Source: Candidatus Rokuibacteriota bacterium (GTDB lineage: Bacteria > Methylomirabilota > Methylomirabilia > Rokubacteriales > CSP1-6). From it: DNA of 64,000 nucleotides. Below are positions 19,330 through 32,386 of this stretch, one piece after another. Position numbers and translations under genes: made by a program. Each line of letters opens with the position of its first letter. Position 1 is the stretch's first letter. The notes below the pieces were generated by a model, which made no database searches, had not been told where the DNA came from, and was given only the letters and a program-made list of their open reading frames with translations. Location of the stretch: positions 62,001 to 126,000 of the forward strand of contig QHRU01000035.1 of the NCBI GenBank assembly GCA_003220225.1. The letters are read 5' to 3'.

Positions 19330-19442
19330 ATGGGGGACTCGAAGTCCCCCATACCCCCTGATCGAGGCCACTCGACGTCCCCCATCCCCCCTGAGGCCGG
19401 CCACTCGAAGTCCTCGACGTCCCCCATACCCCCTGAGGCAGG
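19330..19442. repeat. Tandem repeat with hairpin at the 5' end of the LspA-like gene
   Basis: About three degenerate units of 33-40 bases share ACTCGAAGTCCCCCAT followed by CCCCCTGA. The first unit starts with a perfect 10-bp stem (19330-19339 with 19343-19352, loop cga). The units keep an open frame, and each encodes Ser-Pro-Ile-Pro-Pro. No spacer structure like a CRISPR array is present. Confidence 0.75.
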
Positions 19443-20130
19443 GAAAGCCGGATCGCTCCTCGGGATCACCGCCCTCGTCATCGCGGACGCATTGAGCAAG
19501 ATCACGGCCGTCCTGCTCTTGCCGGCGGGGGAGCCCGTGCGTCGCGAGGCGGCCCTTCAGCTCGTCCTCAGCCTCAACGACCTCGGCCTCGGGAGCTGGG
19601 CGCGCACGCTCGCCGACCGCAACGACGAGTTCGAGTGGGATCTCCCGAAGGCCGTCGCCCTCTTCGCGCTGGCGGGCGCCGTGCTGTTCGTCCGGCGCTT
19701 CCCGCACCGACGCTCGACGCGCTTCTGGTTTCTCGTGGCCGTCGCGATCTTCGCCCTCACGTCCGCGGTCTCCGTGGTGCTGGCCGAGATCACGCCGTCG
19801 GTCAGCCACCGAACCGCGGTGCTGCTGACGCGCGCCGGGCAGTCGGCGCTCTGGCTCACGCTGTGGAGCATCGGCGCGGCGGGAGTGTGGCGGCACGCCT
19901 GCGCGCTGATGGCCGCGAGCGCGCTCGGAAACTTTCTCTCCCTCTGCTACCCTCCGTACGCCATCGTCGACTTCGTCTACTCGGCGATCACGCGCCGGGT
20001 CTTCGGGCTCGGCGTGTTCAACCTGGCCGACGTCTTCCACCTGATCGGACTGGCGTTGCTCGGCGTGGCGGTCGTTCGGTGGGCCGCGCGCCGCCTGCTC
20101 GTGGCCACCGGCCGCCGCGTCGCGACGTAG
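19330..20130 (+). CDS. Divergent signal peptidase II (LspA)-like membrane protein with repeat-derived N-terminus
   Basis: The 266-residue frame has a membrane core from about residue 41 that follows the LspA plan. ITALVIADALSK resembles the LspA first helix with its D-x-x-(T/S)-K. SLNDLGLGSW occupies the position of the N-x-G loop, SALGNFL matches the GAxGN motif, and Asp214 (AIVDF) and Asp234 (FNLADV) sit where LspA has its catalytic aspartates. It is longer than typical LspA (about 160 residues), with an extra helical insert around residues 100-150. Residues 1-38 are three copies of an S-P-I-P-P peptide encoded by tandem DNA repeats, and the ATG at 19330 lies in a 10-bp hairpin stem, so the start is uncertain. 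Function as a lipoprotein peptidase is plausible but unproven; a genuine LspA may exist elsewhere. Confidence 0.7.
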   Translation: MGDSKSPIPPDRGHSTSPIPPEAGHSKSSTSPIPPEAGKAGSLLGITALVIADALSKITAVLLLPAGEPVRREAALQLVLSLNDLGLGSWARTLADRNDEFEWDLPKAVALFALAGAVLFVRRFPHRRSTRFWFLVAVAIFALTSAVSVVLAEITPSVSHRTAVLLTRAGQSALWLTLWSIGAAGVWRHACALMAASALGNFLSLCYPPYAIVDFVYSAITRRVFGLGVFNLADVFHLIGLALLGVAVVRWAARRLLVATGRRVAT

Positions 20131-20136
20131 TACACT
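20131..20136 (+). promoter_or_regulatory. Candidate -10 box for moeA (near-leaderless)
   Basis: TACACT at 20131-20136 lies only 6 bases before the moeA ATG at 20143. If it is a -10 box, the transcript would start at or next to the start codon. No clear -35 is present, so support is modest. Confidence 0.3.
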
Positions 20137-20142
20137 CCGCCC

Positions 20143-21342
20143 ATGCTGTCCGTCGAGCAGGCGCAGGCCGAGATCCTGGGACGCGTGCGGGCGCTGCCGA
20201 CCGAGCGCGTCGACGTCCTCGCGTCGCTCGGCCGCGTGCTCGCCGAGCCGATCCGCTCCACGCGGCGCATTCCGCCGTGGCCGAACTCCTCGATGGACGG
20301 CTACGCCGTGCGCGCCGCGGACGCGCGCCCGTCGGCGACGCTGCGCGTGGTCGATCGCGTCATCGCGGGCAGCCTGCCCACGCGCGCCGTCGGCGCCGGG
20401 GAAGCCGTGCGCATCTTCACGGGCGCGCCGCTGCCCGACGGGGCCGACGCCGTGGTGCCGCAGGAGGACGTCGACGCGCGCGACGGCGTGATCGCGCTGC
20501 GCGGCACGGTGGCGCCGGGCGCCTTCGTGCGGCCGGCGGGGGAGGACGTGCGCGAGGGCGACCTCGTGCTCGAGCCCGGCCGGCCGATCGGCGCCGCGGA
20601 GATCGGGATCCTGGCCACGCTCGGCCGCACGCAGGTGACGGTGGGGCGGCGGCCGCGCGTCGCGGTGCTCTCGACGGGCAACGAGCTGGCCGACCTCGGC
20701 ACGGAGCCGACGGCCGCACAGATCCCGAACGCCAACACGTACTCGCTGATGGCGCAGATCGTGGAGGCCGGCGGCCTGCCGCTCAACCTCGGCGTCGCTC
20801 CCGACCGGCTCGACGCGATCGCCGAGCGCATCGCCCGGGGCACGGAGGCCGACATGCTCGTGTCGTCCGCCGGCGTCTCCGTCGGCGAGCTCGACCTGGT
20901 GCGCGAGGCGCTCGTCAACGCCGGCGCCGACCTGCACCTGTGGAAGGTCGACATGCGGCCCGGCAAGCCGATCACGTTCGGCTCGCTCGCCGGCAAGCCC
21001 GTGTTCGGTCTGCCGGGCAACCCGGTCTCCGCGATGGTGACCTTCGAGCTGTTCGTGCGTCCGATGCTGCTGGCCATGCAGGGTCGGCGCGGCGCCGCCC
21101 GCCCGATCGTGAGGGCGACGGCGCTTACGCCCATCGTCAACCGGGGTTCGCGACGGGGCTACCTCCGGGTCGTCCTCGAAGCCCGGAACGGGCGGTGGAG
21201 CGCCCGGCTCACCGGCGACCAGGGGTCGGGAATCCTCCGGTCGATGGTGGAGGCCGATGGGCTGGCCGTTTTGCAGGGCGATACGAGCGTGGCCACAGGG
21301 GGAGAGGTGGAAGTGATGGTTCTGAGAGAGGTTAGGACCTGA
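20143..21342 (+). CDS. moeA: Molybdopterin molybdenumtransferase MoeA
   Basis: MoeA inserts molybdate into adenylylated molybdopterin to make the active cofactor, here presumably for the formate dehydrogenase at the window start. The 399-residue protein has domain I (RIPPWPNSSMDGYAVR), the FTGAPLPDGADAVVPQED segment, the MoCF domain with VLSTGNEL, SSAGVSVGELD and VFGLPGNPVSA, and a C-terminal beta-barrel domain IV. Length and motifs are typical. It stands 12 bases after the LspA-like gene. moaA is also in the window (41217), but other moa genes are not. Confidence 0.96.
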   Translation: MLSVEQAQAEILGRVRALPTERVDVLASLGRVLAEPIRSTRRIPPWPNSSMDGYAVRAADARPSATLRVVDRVIAGSLPTRAVGAGEAVRIFTGAPLPDGADAVVPQEDVDARDGVIALRGTVAPGAFVRPAGEDVREGDLVLEPGRPIGAAEIGILATLGRTQVTVGRRPRVAVLSTGNELADLGTEPTAAQIPNANTYSLMAQIVEAGGLPLNLGVAPDRLDAIAERIARGTEADMLVSSAGVSVGELDLVREALVNAGADLHLWKVDMRPGKPITFGSLAGKPVFGLPGNPVSAMVTFELFVRPMLLAMQGRRGAARPIVRATALTPIVNRGSRRGYLRVVLEARNGRWSARLTGDQGSGILRSMVEADGLAVLQGDTSVATGGEVEVMVLREVRT

Positions 21343-21377
21343 TCCCTCTGAGAGTTCTCGAAGCGTACCCTCGACTT

Positions 21378-21407
21378 TTGACATCCTTTTATAGTGCGTG
21401 CTACGGT
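21378..21407 (+). promoter_or_regulatory. Candidate sigma-70 promoter for cpoB
   Basis: A perfect TTGACA -35 at 21378-21383 and a weaker -10 TACGGT at 21402-21407 (18-base spacer) precede the cpoB ATG at 21417. They lie in the 74-base gap after moeA, which is less GC-rich than its surroundings. Confidence 0.45.
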
Positions 21408-21416
21408 CGCGCCGCG

Positions 21417-22187
21417 ATGCATCGGGCTCTCCCGGCGCTCGCCGCCGTCGCGCTGCTCGCGACCGGCTGCGCCTCGCGCGGCTCGGCTCGTCAGGTGCAG
21501 GACGATCTGGCCGGCCTGCACGCGGACGTGAGCGAGCTTCGCCACTCCTACGAGGTGTCCGCGCGGGAGCTGGCGCGCATGATGGAGGAGTTGCGCGCGC
21601 TGGACGCCCGCAACGCGGAGCTCCAGGCGGCCATCCGCGAGCAGGGTGCCGAGGCGGCGCGCCTGCGCGCGCGCCTCGACGCCGCCGAGCAGGAGTTGCG
21701 CGAGACCAGGACGCTGATCGCGTCGCCGCCGCCGGTCGGGGCGCCGGCGCCGCCAGCCGCCGCGCCCGCGCCGGCCCCGCGGCCCGACACGCTCCACCCC
21801 GACGGCGCCGAGCCGGCGTACAACGCCGCGCTGGTGCTCTTCCGCGCACGCGAGCACGGGCAGGCGGTGCTCGACCTGCTCGACTTCATCGCGAAGTATC
21901 CCGAGCATCTGCTGGCGCCCAACGCGCAGTACTGGATCGGCGAGGCGTACTATCTGCAGCGCGACTACCGGCAGGCGCTCGTCGAGTTCGAGCGCGTGGT
22001 CGACATGGCGCCGGCCTCGCCCAAGGCCGCCGACGCGCTGCTGAAAATGGGTCTCTCGTACACCAACCTTCGTGAGAACTCGCGCGCCCAGCAGGCGTGG
22101 CAGCGCGTGGTGCGCGACTACCCGGCCACCGAGTCGGCCGGCAAGGCGCGCGCGCTCTTGCGCGCTCACGCGGCGCGCCGACCGTAG
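21417..22187 (+). CDS. cpoB: Tol-Pal-associated coiled-coil/TPR lipoprotein, CpoB (YbgF)-like
   Basis: This 256-residue exported protein starts at ATG 21417 with a signal peptide ending in a lipobox (LLATGCAS), so it is probably a lipoprotein. Residues about 25-100 form a coiled coil (LHADVSELRHSYEVSARELA and following). A Pro/Ala linker comes next, and from about residue 130 there are tetratricopeptide repeats (YNAALVLFRAREHGQAVLDL, then PNAQYWIGEAYY and ALLKMGLSY). This layout matches YbgF/CpoB, which coordinates peptidoglycan synthesis and outer-membrane constriction with Tol-Pal. No tol/pal genes are adjacent here. A BamD-like outer-membrane lipoprotein is the alternative. Confidence 0.85.
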   Translation: MHRALPALAAVALLATGCASRGSARQVQDDLAGLHADVSELRHSYEVSARELARMMEELRALDARNAELQAAIREQGAEAARLRARLDAAEQELRETRTLIASPPPVGAPAPPAAAPAPAPRPDTLHPDGAEPAYNAALVLFRAREHGQAVLDLLDFIAKYPEHLLAPNAQYWIGEAYYLQRDYRQALVEFERVVDMAPASPKAADALLKMGLSYTNLRENSRAQQAWQRVVRDYPATESAGKARALLRAHAARRP

Positions 22188-22206
22188 GCGTATCCGCCGC
22201 GAGGCG

Positions 22207-23151
22207 TTGACCCTCCGCGGGCGGAGAGGCACACTCGCCGCCGCCATCACGACGACCATCCGTCATCTGCGCTCCGACGATCCCGGCTACCCGGCGCGCC
22301 TGGGTGAGCTCGCGCCCGCACCCGCGTTGTGGCTGCGCGGCACGCTGGACGACGACGACGCGCTCGCGATCGCGATCGTCGGCTCGCGCCGCGCGACGCC
22401 GTACGGGCTCGAGGTCGCGGCACGACTGGCCGGCGATCTCGCCGCGCGCGGCGTGACCATCGTGAGCGGCTTCGCGCGCGGCATCGACTCCGCCGCGCAG
22501 CGCGCGGCACTGGACGCGGGCGGGCGCACGATCGCCGTGCTCGGCTGCGGCATCGACGTCGTGTACCCGCCGGAGAACACGCGGCTCGCCGACGCGGTGG
22601 CCGCGCGCGGCGCGCTCGTCACGCAGTTCCCACCCGGCACCCCGCCGCTGCCGCATCACTTCCCGACGCGCAATCGCACGCTGGCCGCGCTGGCGCTGGG
22701 GGTCGTGGTGGTGGAAGCGGCGGAGCGCAGCGGGAGCCTGTCGACGGCTGGTTTTGCCGCCGACCTCGGGCGCGAAGTGTTCGCCGTGCCTGGCAAAATC
22801 ACGTCGCCGACCAGCGCGGGCGTCCATAAGCTCCTGAGAGACGGTGCTAGACTTGTAGAGAGCTGGACAGATGTCGTGCAAGAATTACCGGATGCGTGGC
22901 GTCGTCGCGTGCGTGACACGGGCGTCGCAACGATCGAGGCGGCGCAGCCGTCGAAAGGGAGTGACGAGGAGCGGATGCTGCGACTGTTGATGCGTGACGA
23001 GGCGCAACACATCGAGCGACTGATCGCTCGGGCGGGGTTGGACGCCGCGCGTGCAAGCGCGATCCTGACCGGTCTCGAGCTCGGCGGGTGGGCCCGCCAG
23101 CTCGGCGGCCAACGGTGGATCGCGGCCGGCGCGCGGTCGGAGGGAGCCTAG
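22207..23151 (+). CDS. dprA: DNA-processing protein DprA
   Basis: DprA protects incoming single-stranded DNA and loads RecA in transformation. The product (314 residues from TTG 22207, preceded by a weak GAGG) contains the Rossmann-like core IAIVGSRRATPYG, VSGFARGIDSAAQ and LGCGIDVVYPPEN, then FPTRNRTLAAL and the SGSLSTAGFAADLGREVFAVPG stretch. The C-terminal winged-helix (about residues 245-305) is also present. The N-terminal SAM-like domain of longer DprA proteins is mostly missing, and the start is uncertain because no ATG/GTG occurs in the region. The order dprA-topA-xerC-hslV-hslU is widely conserved. Confidence 0.92.
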   Translation: MTLRGRRGTLAAAITTTIRHLRSDDPGYPARLGELAPAPALWLRGTLDDDDALAIAIVGSRRATPYGLEVAARLAGDLAARGVTIVSGFARGIDSAAQRAALDAGGRTIAVLGCGIDVVYPPENTRLADAVAARGALVTQFPPGTPPLPHHFPTRNRTLAALALGVVVVEAAERSGSLSTAGFAADLGREVFAVPGKITSPTSAGVHKLLRDGARLVESWTDVVQELPDAWRRRVRDTGVATIEAAQPSKGSDEERMLRLLMRDEAQHIERLIARAGLDAARASAILTGLELGGWARQLGGQRWIAAGARSEGA

Positions 23152-23153
23152 CC

Positions 23154-25393
<2,240 letters not shown>

Positions 25394-25397
<4 letters not shown>

Positions 25398-26263
25398 AGG
25401 AGCCGGTCACAGCCTTCCTGCGTCACCTCGAGGTGGAGAAGCACGCTTCACCCCATACCATTCGGGCGTATCGCGGCGACCTGCAGCACTTCGCGCGCAG
25501 TGTCGGCGTCGTTGGTACGGCGACCGGGCGCGACGTGCGCGCCTGGCTCGCCTCGCTCCACGCGCGCGGCCTCGACGCGGTCTCCGTCGGACGCAAGCTG
25601 GCGGCCGTGCGCAGCCTCTACCGCTTCCTCGCACGGCGCGGGGTGGTGCGGCGCAACCCGGCGCGCGAGGTGCGGGCGCCGCGTCCGGCGCGAAAGCTCG
25701 TGACGTTTCTCCCGGCCGACGAGGCGGCGGCGGTGGTCGACGCGCGCGGCCTCGCCGGCGCCGCACGCGACCGCGACGTGGCGGTGCTCGAGATGCTCTA
25801 CGCGACGGGGCTGCGAGTCTCCGAGCTGGCGGGCCTCGACCTCGACGCGCTCGACCGCGATGCGCGCACCGTCCGCGTGCTCGGCAAGGGAAGCAAGGAG
25901 CGCATGGTGCCCTACGGCGCGCCGGCCGCGCGCGCGCTGGACGCCTATCTCGGGCGGCGCGCCGCCCGCAGCGGGCCGGTCTTCGTCAACCATCGGGGCG
26001 GGCGGCTCGGCGTGCGCTCGATCCATACGATCGTCCGGCGCGCGGTCCGCGCCGCCGGCGTCACGCGCCGCGTGAGCCCGCACACGCTGCGCCACACGTT
26101 CGCCACGCACCTGCTCGACCACGGCGCCGACCTCCGGATGATCCAGGAGCTGCTCGGCCACAGCCGGCTCTCGACCACGCAGCGCTACACCCATGTCAGC
26201 ACCGCCCGGCTCTTGCAGACGTACGAAGCCGCGCATCCCCGGGCTCGCGCGGCGTCGTCGTGA
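25394..26263 (+). CDS. xerC: Tyrosine recombinase XerC
   Basis: This 289-residue tyrosine recombinase resolves chromosome dimers at dif. The N-terminal SAM-like DNA-binding domain covers residues 1-90. The catalytic domain has Arg141 (ATGLRVSEL), His230-x2-Arg233 (HTLRH), His256 ([11 protein letters not shown]) and nucleophile Tyr265 (RYTHVS). Start ATG 25394 overlaps the topA stop, and the 3' end overlaps hslV (GTGA). Its place in the conserved topA-xerC-hslVU string argues for the housekeeping recombinase rather than a phage integrase. No dif site was recognised nearby. Confidence 0.94.
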
Positions 26264-26789
26264 CCACGGTCCACGCCACCACGGTGCTGGCGGTCCGGCA
26301 CCGGGGGCAGGTGGCGATGGCGGGCGACGGGCAGGTGAGCATCGGCCAGACCATCGTCAAGGCCGGCGCGCGCAAGGTCCGCAAGGTCCACGGCGACCGC
26401 ATCCTCGCGGGCTTCGCAGGCACCGCCGCCGACGCCTTCACCCTCTTCGCGCGCTTCGAGGCCAAGCTGGAGGAGCACCGCGGCAACCTGCCGCGCGCCG
26501 CCGTCGAGCTGGCCAAGGACTGGCGCACCGACCGCGTGCTGCGCCGGCTCGAGGCGCTCCTCGCCGTGGCCGACCGCGACCATTCGCTGATCGTGTCGGG
26601 CACGGGCGACGTCATCGAACCCGACGACGGCCTGATCGGGATCGGCTCGGGCGGGCCGTACGCGCTCGCCGCCGCGCGCGCGCTCGTCGCGCATTCGGAG
26701 CTCGACGCCAAGGCGATCGTCACCGAGGCGATGCGCGTGGCCGCGTCGATCTGCGTCTACACGAACGACCAGATCACGGTAGAGACGCT

Positions 26790-26793
<4 letters not shown>
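26260..26793 (+). CDS. hslV: ATP-dependent protease proteolytic subunit HslV
   Basis: HslV (177 residues) forms the proteasome-like peptidase core that works with the HslU unfoldase. After the GTG start the sequence is [14 protein letters not shown]. Aligned with E. coli HslV, the catalytic Thr would be Thr7 (ATTVL), leaving a six-residue leader to remove; alternatively Thr2 acts as the N-terminal nucleophile, as reported for Ser2 of the Bacillus homologue. The [11 protein letters not shown] and [14 protein letters not shown] segments are typical. It overlaps xerC and hslU by 4 bases each (GTGA). Confidence 0.95.
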
Positions 26794-28148
<1,355 letters not shown>

Positions 28149-28156
28149 TCATGGGA

Positions 28157-28190
28157 GTGAGAGCCGCAGCCGTAGGCGAGGCGAGCCTGT
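28157..28190. repeat. Dispersed repeat, family 2, between hslU and argB
   Basis: The segment carries GAGCCGCAG (28161-28169) and GAGGCGAGCC (28178-28187) with a short variable core. The same two boxes occur at 52784-52816 and, inverted, at 63097-63154. It occupies most of the 43-base gap before argB and places its GAGGCGAG just ahead of the argB start, where it may substitute for a ribosome site. Confidence 0.65.
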
Positions 28191-28191
28191 G

Positions 28192-29058
28192 ATGGAAAAT
28201 CAGGTCAAGCGCGTCGAGATCCTCATGGAGGCGCTCCCGTACATCCGGGAGTTCCGGGGGAAATCCGTCGTCATCAAGTACGGCGGCGCCGCCATGGACC
28301 AGGCCGACCTCAAGGAGACGTTCGCGCTGGACGTCATCCTCCTGCACCTCGTCGGCATCAACCCCGTCATCGTCCACGGCGGCGGGCCGCAGATCGGCGC
28401 CCTCATGAAGCGGCTCGGCAAGGAGCCGACGTTCGTGGGCGGCATGCGCGTCACCGACGAGGAGACGGTCGAGATCGTCGAGATGGTGCTGGTCGGCAAG
28501 ATCAACAAGGAGATCGTCGGCCTCATCAACCACCACGGCGGCAAGGCGGTGGGGCTGTCGGGCAAGGACGGCACGCTGCTGCTCGCGCGTCGCCGGCTGC
28601 ACCGGCTGGAGAACGGCACGGCGGTCGACATCGGGCTCGTCGGCGAGGTGGAGCGGGTCAACGCCGATCCGATCCGCCTGCTGGAGGAGCGCGGCTACAT
28701 CCCGGTGATCGCGCCCGTCGGCGTGGGTGGCGGCGGCGAGACCTACAACATCAACGCGGATCTCGTGGCCGGCGAGATCGCGGCCGCGCTCGGCGCCGAG
28801 AAGCTGATCCACCTCACGGACGTGCAGGGCATCCAAGGCAAGGACGGAAAGCTCGTGAGCACGCTCGCGCGCAAGGACGCCGAGCGGCTCGTGAAGGCGG
28901 GCGTGATCGACGGCGGGATGCTGCCGAAGGTCGAGTCGTCGCTGCGCGCGCTGGAGGGCGGCACCGCCAAGGCGCACATCATCGACGGCCGGCTGCCCCA
29001 TGCGATCCTCCTCGAGCTGTTCACACGCGAAGGCATCGGCACGGAGATCGTACTGTGA
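28192..29058 (+). CDS. argB: Acetylglutamate kinase
   Basis: ArgB phosphorylates N-acetylglutamate, the second step of arginine synthesis. The 288-residue protein (ATG 28192; GTG 28189 directly before it is possible) has VVIKYGGAAM near residue 25, the HGGGPQI loop, and GGMRVTDEETVEIVEMVL. The sequence SGKDGTLLLARR and a C-terminal GGMLPKVESSLRALEGG complete the amino-acid kinase fold. The MENQVKRVEILMEALPYI N-terminal helix is of the type found in arginine-inhibited hexameric enzymes, which suggests feedback control. It is first of four coupled arg genes. Confidence 0.96.
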   Translation: MENQVKRVEILMEALPYIREFRGKSVVIKYGGAAMDQADLKETFALDVILLHLVGINPVIVHGGGPQIGALMKRLGKEPTFVGGMRVTDEETVEIVEMVLVGKINKEIVGLINHHGGKAVGLSGKDGTLLLARRRLHRLENGTAVDIGLVGEVERVNADPIRLLEERGYIPVIAPVGVGGGGETYNINADLVAGEIAAALGAEKLIHLTDVQGIQGKDGKLVSTLARKDAERLVKAGVIDGGMLPKVESSLRALEGGTAKAHIIDGRLPHAILLELFTREGIGTEIVL

Positions 29059-30262
29059 AGGACGACAAGGTCGACACCAGGACGCTGCTCGAGTGGTCCG
29101 CCAAGTACCACACGCCCAACTACGGCCGGACGCCGATCCTCCTCGTCCGCGGCGAGGGCACGCGCGTGTGGGACTCCGACGGGCGCGAGTACCTCGACTT
29201 CACCACGGGCATCTCGGTGACCTCGCTCGGCCACTGCCATCCCGTCGTGACCGGCGCCATCCGCGAGGCGGCGGCGACGCTGCTGCACGTCTCCAACATC
29301 TTCCACGCGGCGCCGCAGATCCACCTCGCGAAGCTGCTGGTCGAGAACTCGTTCGCCGATCGCGTGTTCTTCTGCAACTCGGGGGCGGAGGCCAACGAGG
29401 CGGCGCTGAAGCTGGCGCGCAAGTACGGCAAGGAGAAGCTGGCCGACGACCGCTACGAGGTCATCGCCACCAACAATTCCTTCCACGGGCGCACGCTGGC
29501 GACGGTGACCGCCACCGGCCAGCCGAAGTACCAGCACGGCTTCGAGCCGCTCATGCCGGGGTTCAAGCACGTGCCGTACAACGACCTGCGCGCCATGGAG
29601 CGCGCGATGGACAGCCACACGGCGGCCATCCTCGTCGAGCCGATCCAGGGCGAGGGCGGCGTGAACGTCCCCGACGACGACTACCTGCCGGGGCTGCGAA
29701 AGTTGTGCGACGAGTCGGGAGCGCTGCTGATCTTCGACGAGATCCAGACGGGCGTCGGCCGCACCGGCAGGCTGTGGGCCTACGAGCACGCCGGCGTCGA
29801 GCCCGACGTGATGACGCTCGCGAAGGCGCTCGCCAACGGCGTGCCCATCGGCGCCATGCTCTGCCGGGACGAGGCCGCGTCCGTGCTGACGGCGGGCTCG
29901 CACGGCTCGACCTTCGGCGGCACGCCGTTCGTCACGCAGGTCGCCCTCGCCACGCTGACGACCGTGATCGGCGACAAGCTGCCCGAGCGCGCCGCGCGGA
30001 TGGGCCGCGAGCTGATGGACGGCCTGCGCGCGCTGCAGCCCGCGTGCCCGGTCGTCAAGCAGGTCCGCGGCCGCGGCCTCCTCATCGGCGTCGAGCTCTC
30101 GACGCCGGCGGCGCCGATCGTCGACGCCTGTCGCGAGGCGGGGCTCCTCGTCCTCAGCGCCGGCGAGAAGGTCGTGAGGCTGGTGCCGCCGCTCATCGTC
30201 GAGTCCGCGGACGTCCGCCGGGCCCTCGGCATCTTGAACACCGTGCTCGCCAAGGCCAAGGC

Positions 30263-30266
<4 letters not shown>
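29055..30266 (+). CDS. argD: Acetylornithine aminotransferase
   Basis: This is a 403-residue class III PLP aminotransferase converting N-acetylglutamate semialdehyde to N-acetylornithine. It has FFCNSGAEANEAALKLAR, NSFHGRTLATVTATGQ, LIFDEIQTGVGRTG, and the PLP lysine in MTLAKALANGVPIGA. GTG 29055 overlaps the argB stop, and the end overlaps argF (GTGA). Its place between argB and argF settles the function among class III aminotransferases. Confidence 0.95.
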
Positions 30267-31178
<912 letters not shown>

Positions 31179-31186
<8 letters not shown>

Positions 31187-32384
31187 CGTGAAGCGGGTGG
31201 TGCTCGCCTATTCCGGCGGGCTCGACACCTCGGTCATCCTCCGCTGGCTCATCGAGACCTACAAGTGCGAGGTCGTCGCGTACTGCGCCGACCTCGGCCA
31301 GGGCGAGGAGCTGATCCCCATCCGCGACAAGGCGCTCAAGACGGGCGCCGTGGGCGTGCACGTGGTGGACCTGCGCGAGACCTTCGTGCGCGACTTCATC
31401 TTCCCGATGCTGCGCGCCAACGCCGTGTACGAGGGCGCCTACCTCCTTGGCACCTCGATCGCGCGGCCGCTCATCGCCCAGGCGCAGGTCGAGATCGCGC
31501 TCAAGGAGCGCGCGGACGCCGTGGCGCATGGGGCGACCGGGAAGGGGAACGACCAGGTGCGCTTCGAGCTGACGTACGCCGCGCTCGCGCCACAGCTCAC
31601 GGTCATCGCGCCCTGGCGCGAGTGGGACCTGAACTCGCGCAGCGCGCTGATGGACTTCGCGCGGCGCCACGACATCGCGGTGCCGGTGACGGCCGAGCGT
31701 CCGTACTCCACCGACCGCAACCTGTTCCACATCTCGTACGAGGGCGGGATCCTCGAGGATCCGTGGGCGGAGCCGCCGGACAAGATGTTCCAGCTCACGC
31801 AGTCCCCGGAATCGGCGCCCGACATTCCCGTCGAGGTGCGGCTGGAGTTCGAGCACGGCGACCCCGTCGCCGTCGACGGCCGCCGGCTCGGCCCGGTCGA
31901 GCTGCTCACCGCGCTGAACCGCCTGGGCGGCGAGCACGGGATCGGCCGCGTGGATCTCGTGGAGAACCGCTACGTCGGCATGAAGTCGCGCGGCGTGTAC
32001 GAGACGCCGGGCGGGACGATCCTCCACGTGGCGCGGCGGGCCCTCGAGTCGCTCACGCTCGACCGCGAGGTGCTGCACCTGCGCGACGGGCTCGTGCCGC
32101 GCTACGCCGAGATGATCTACTACGGCTTCTGGTTCGCGCCCGAGCGCCGCGCCCTGCAGACGCTGATGGACGAGTGCGCGCAGGATGTGACGGGCACGGT
32201 GCGGCTCAAGCTCTACAAGGGCAACGTGACCGTGGCCGGCCGCCGCTCCCCGCGCTCGCTCTACCGCACGGACTTCGCGACGTTCGAGGCGGACACCGTC
32301 TACCGGCAGCGCGACGCCGAGGGCTTCATCAACCTCAACGCGCTCCGTCTCAGGATCCGCTCGCTGCGCGACCGCCGGGGCTGA
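31179..32384 (+). CDS. argG: Argininosuccinate synthase
   Basis: This 401-residue enzyme ligates citrulline and aspartate using ATP. It starts with [23 protein letters not shown] (PP-loop SGGLDTS), and has [13 protein letters not shown] and the [15 protein letters not shown] signature. Length is typical. It is the last arg gene here, and the ComB-like gene follows 2 bases later. Confidence 0.97.
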
Positions 32385-32386
32385 GC

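Noticed and set aside
19330-19442. Possible short CRISPR array
   Set aside because: Units are contiguous and degenerate with no unique spacers, keep an open reading frame, and no cas gene is near.
19270-21849. Minus-strand open frame spanning the LspA-like gene, moeA and cpoB
   Set aside because: It shows no domain features and crosses three supported plus-strand genes.
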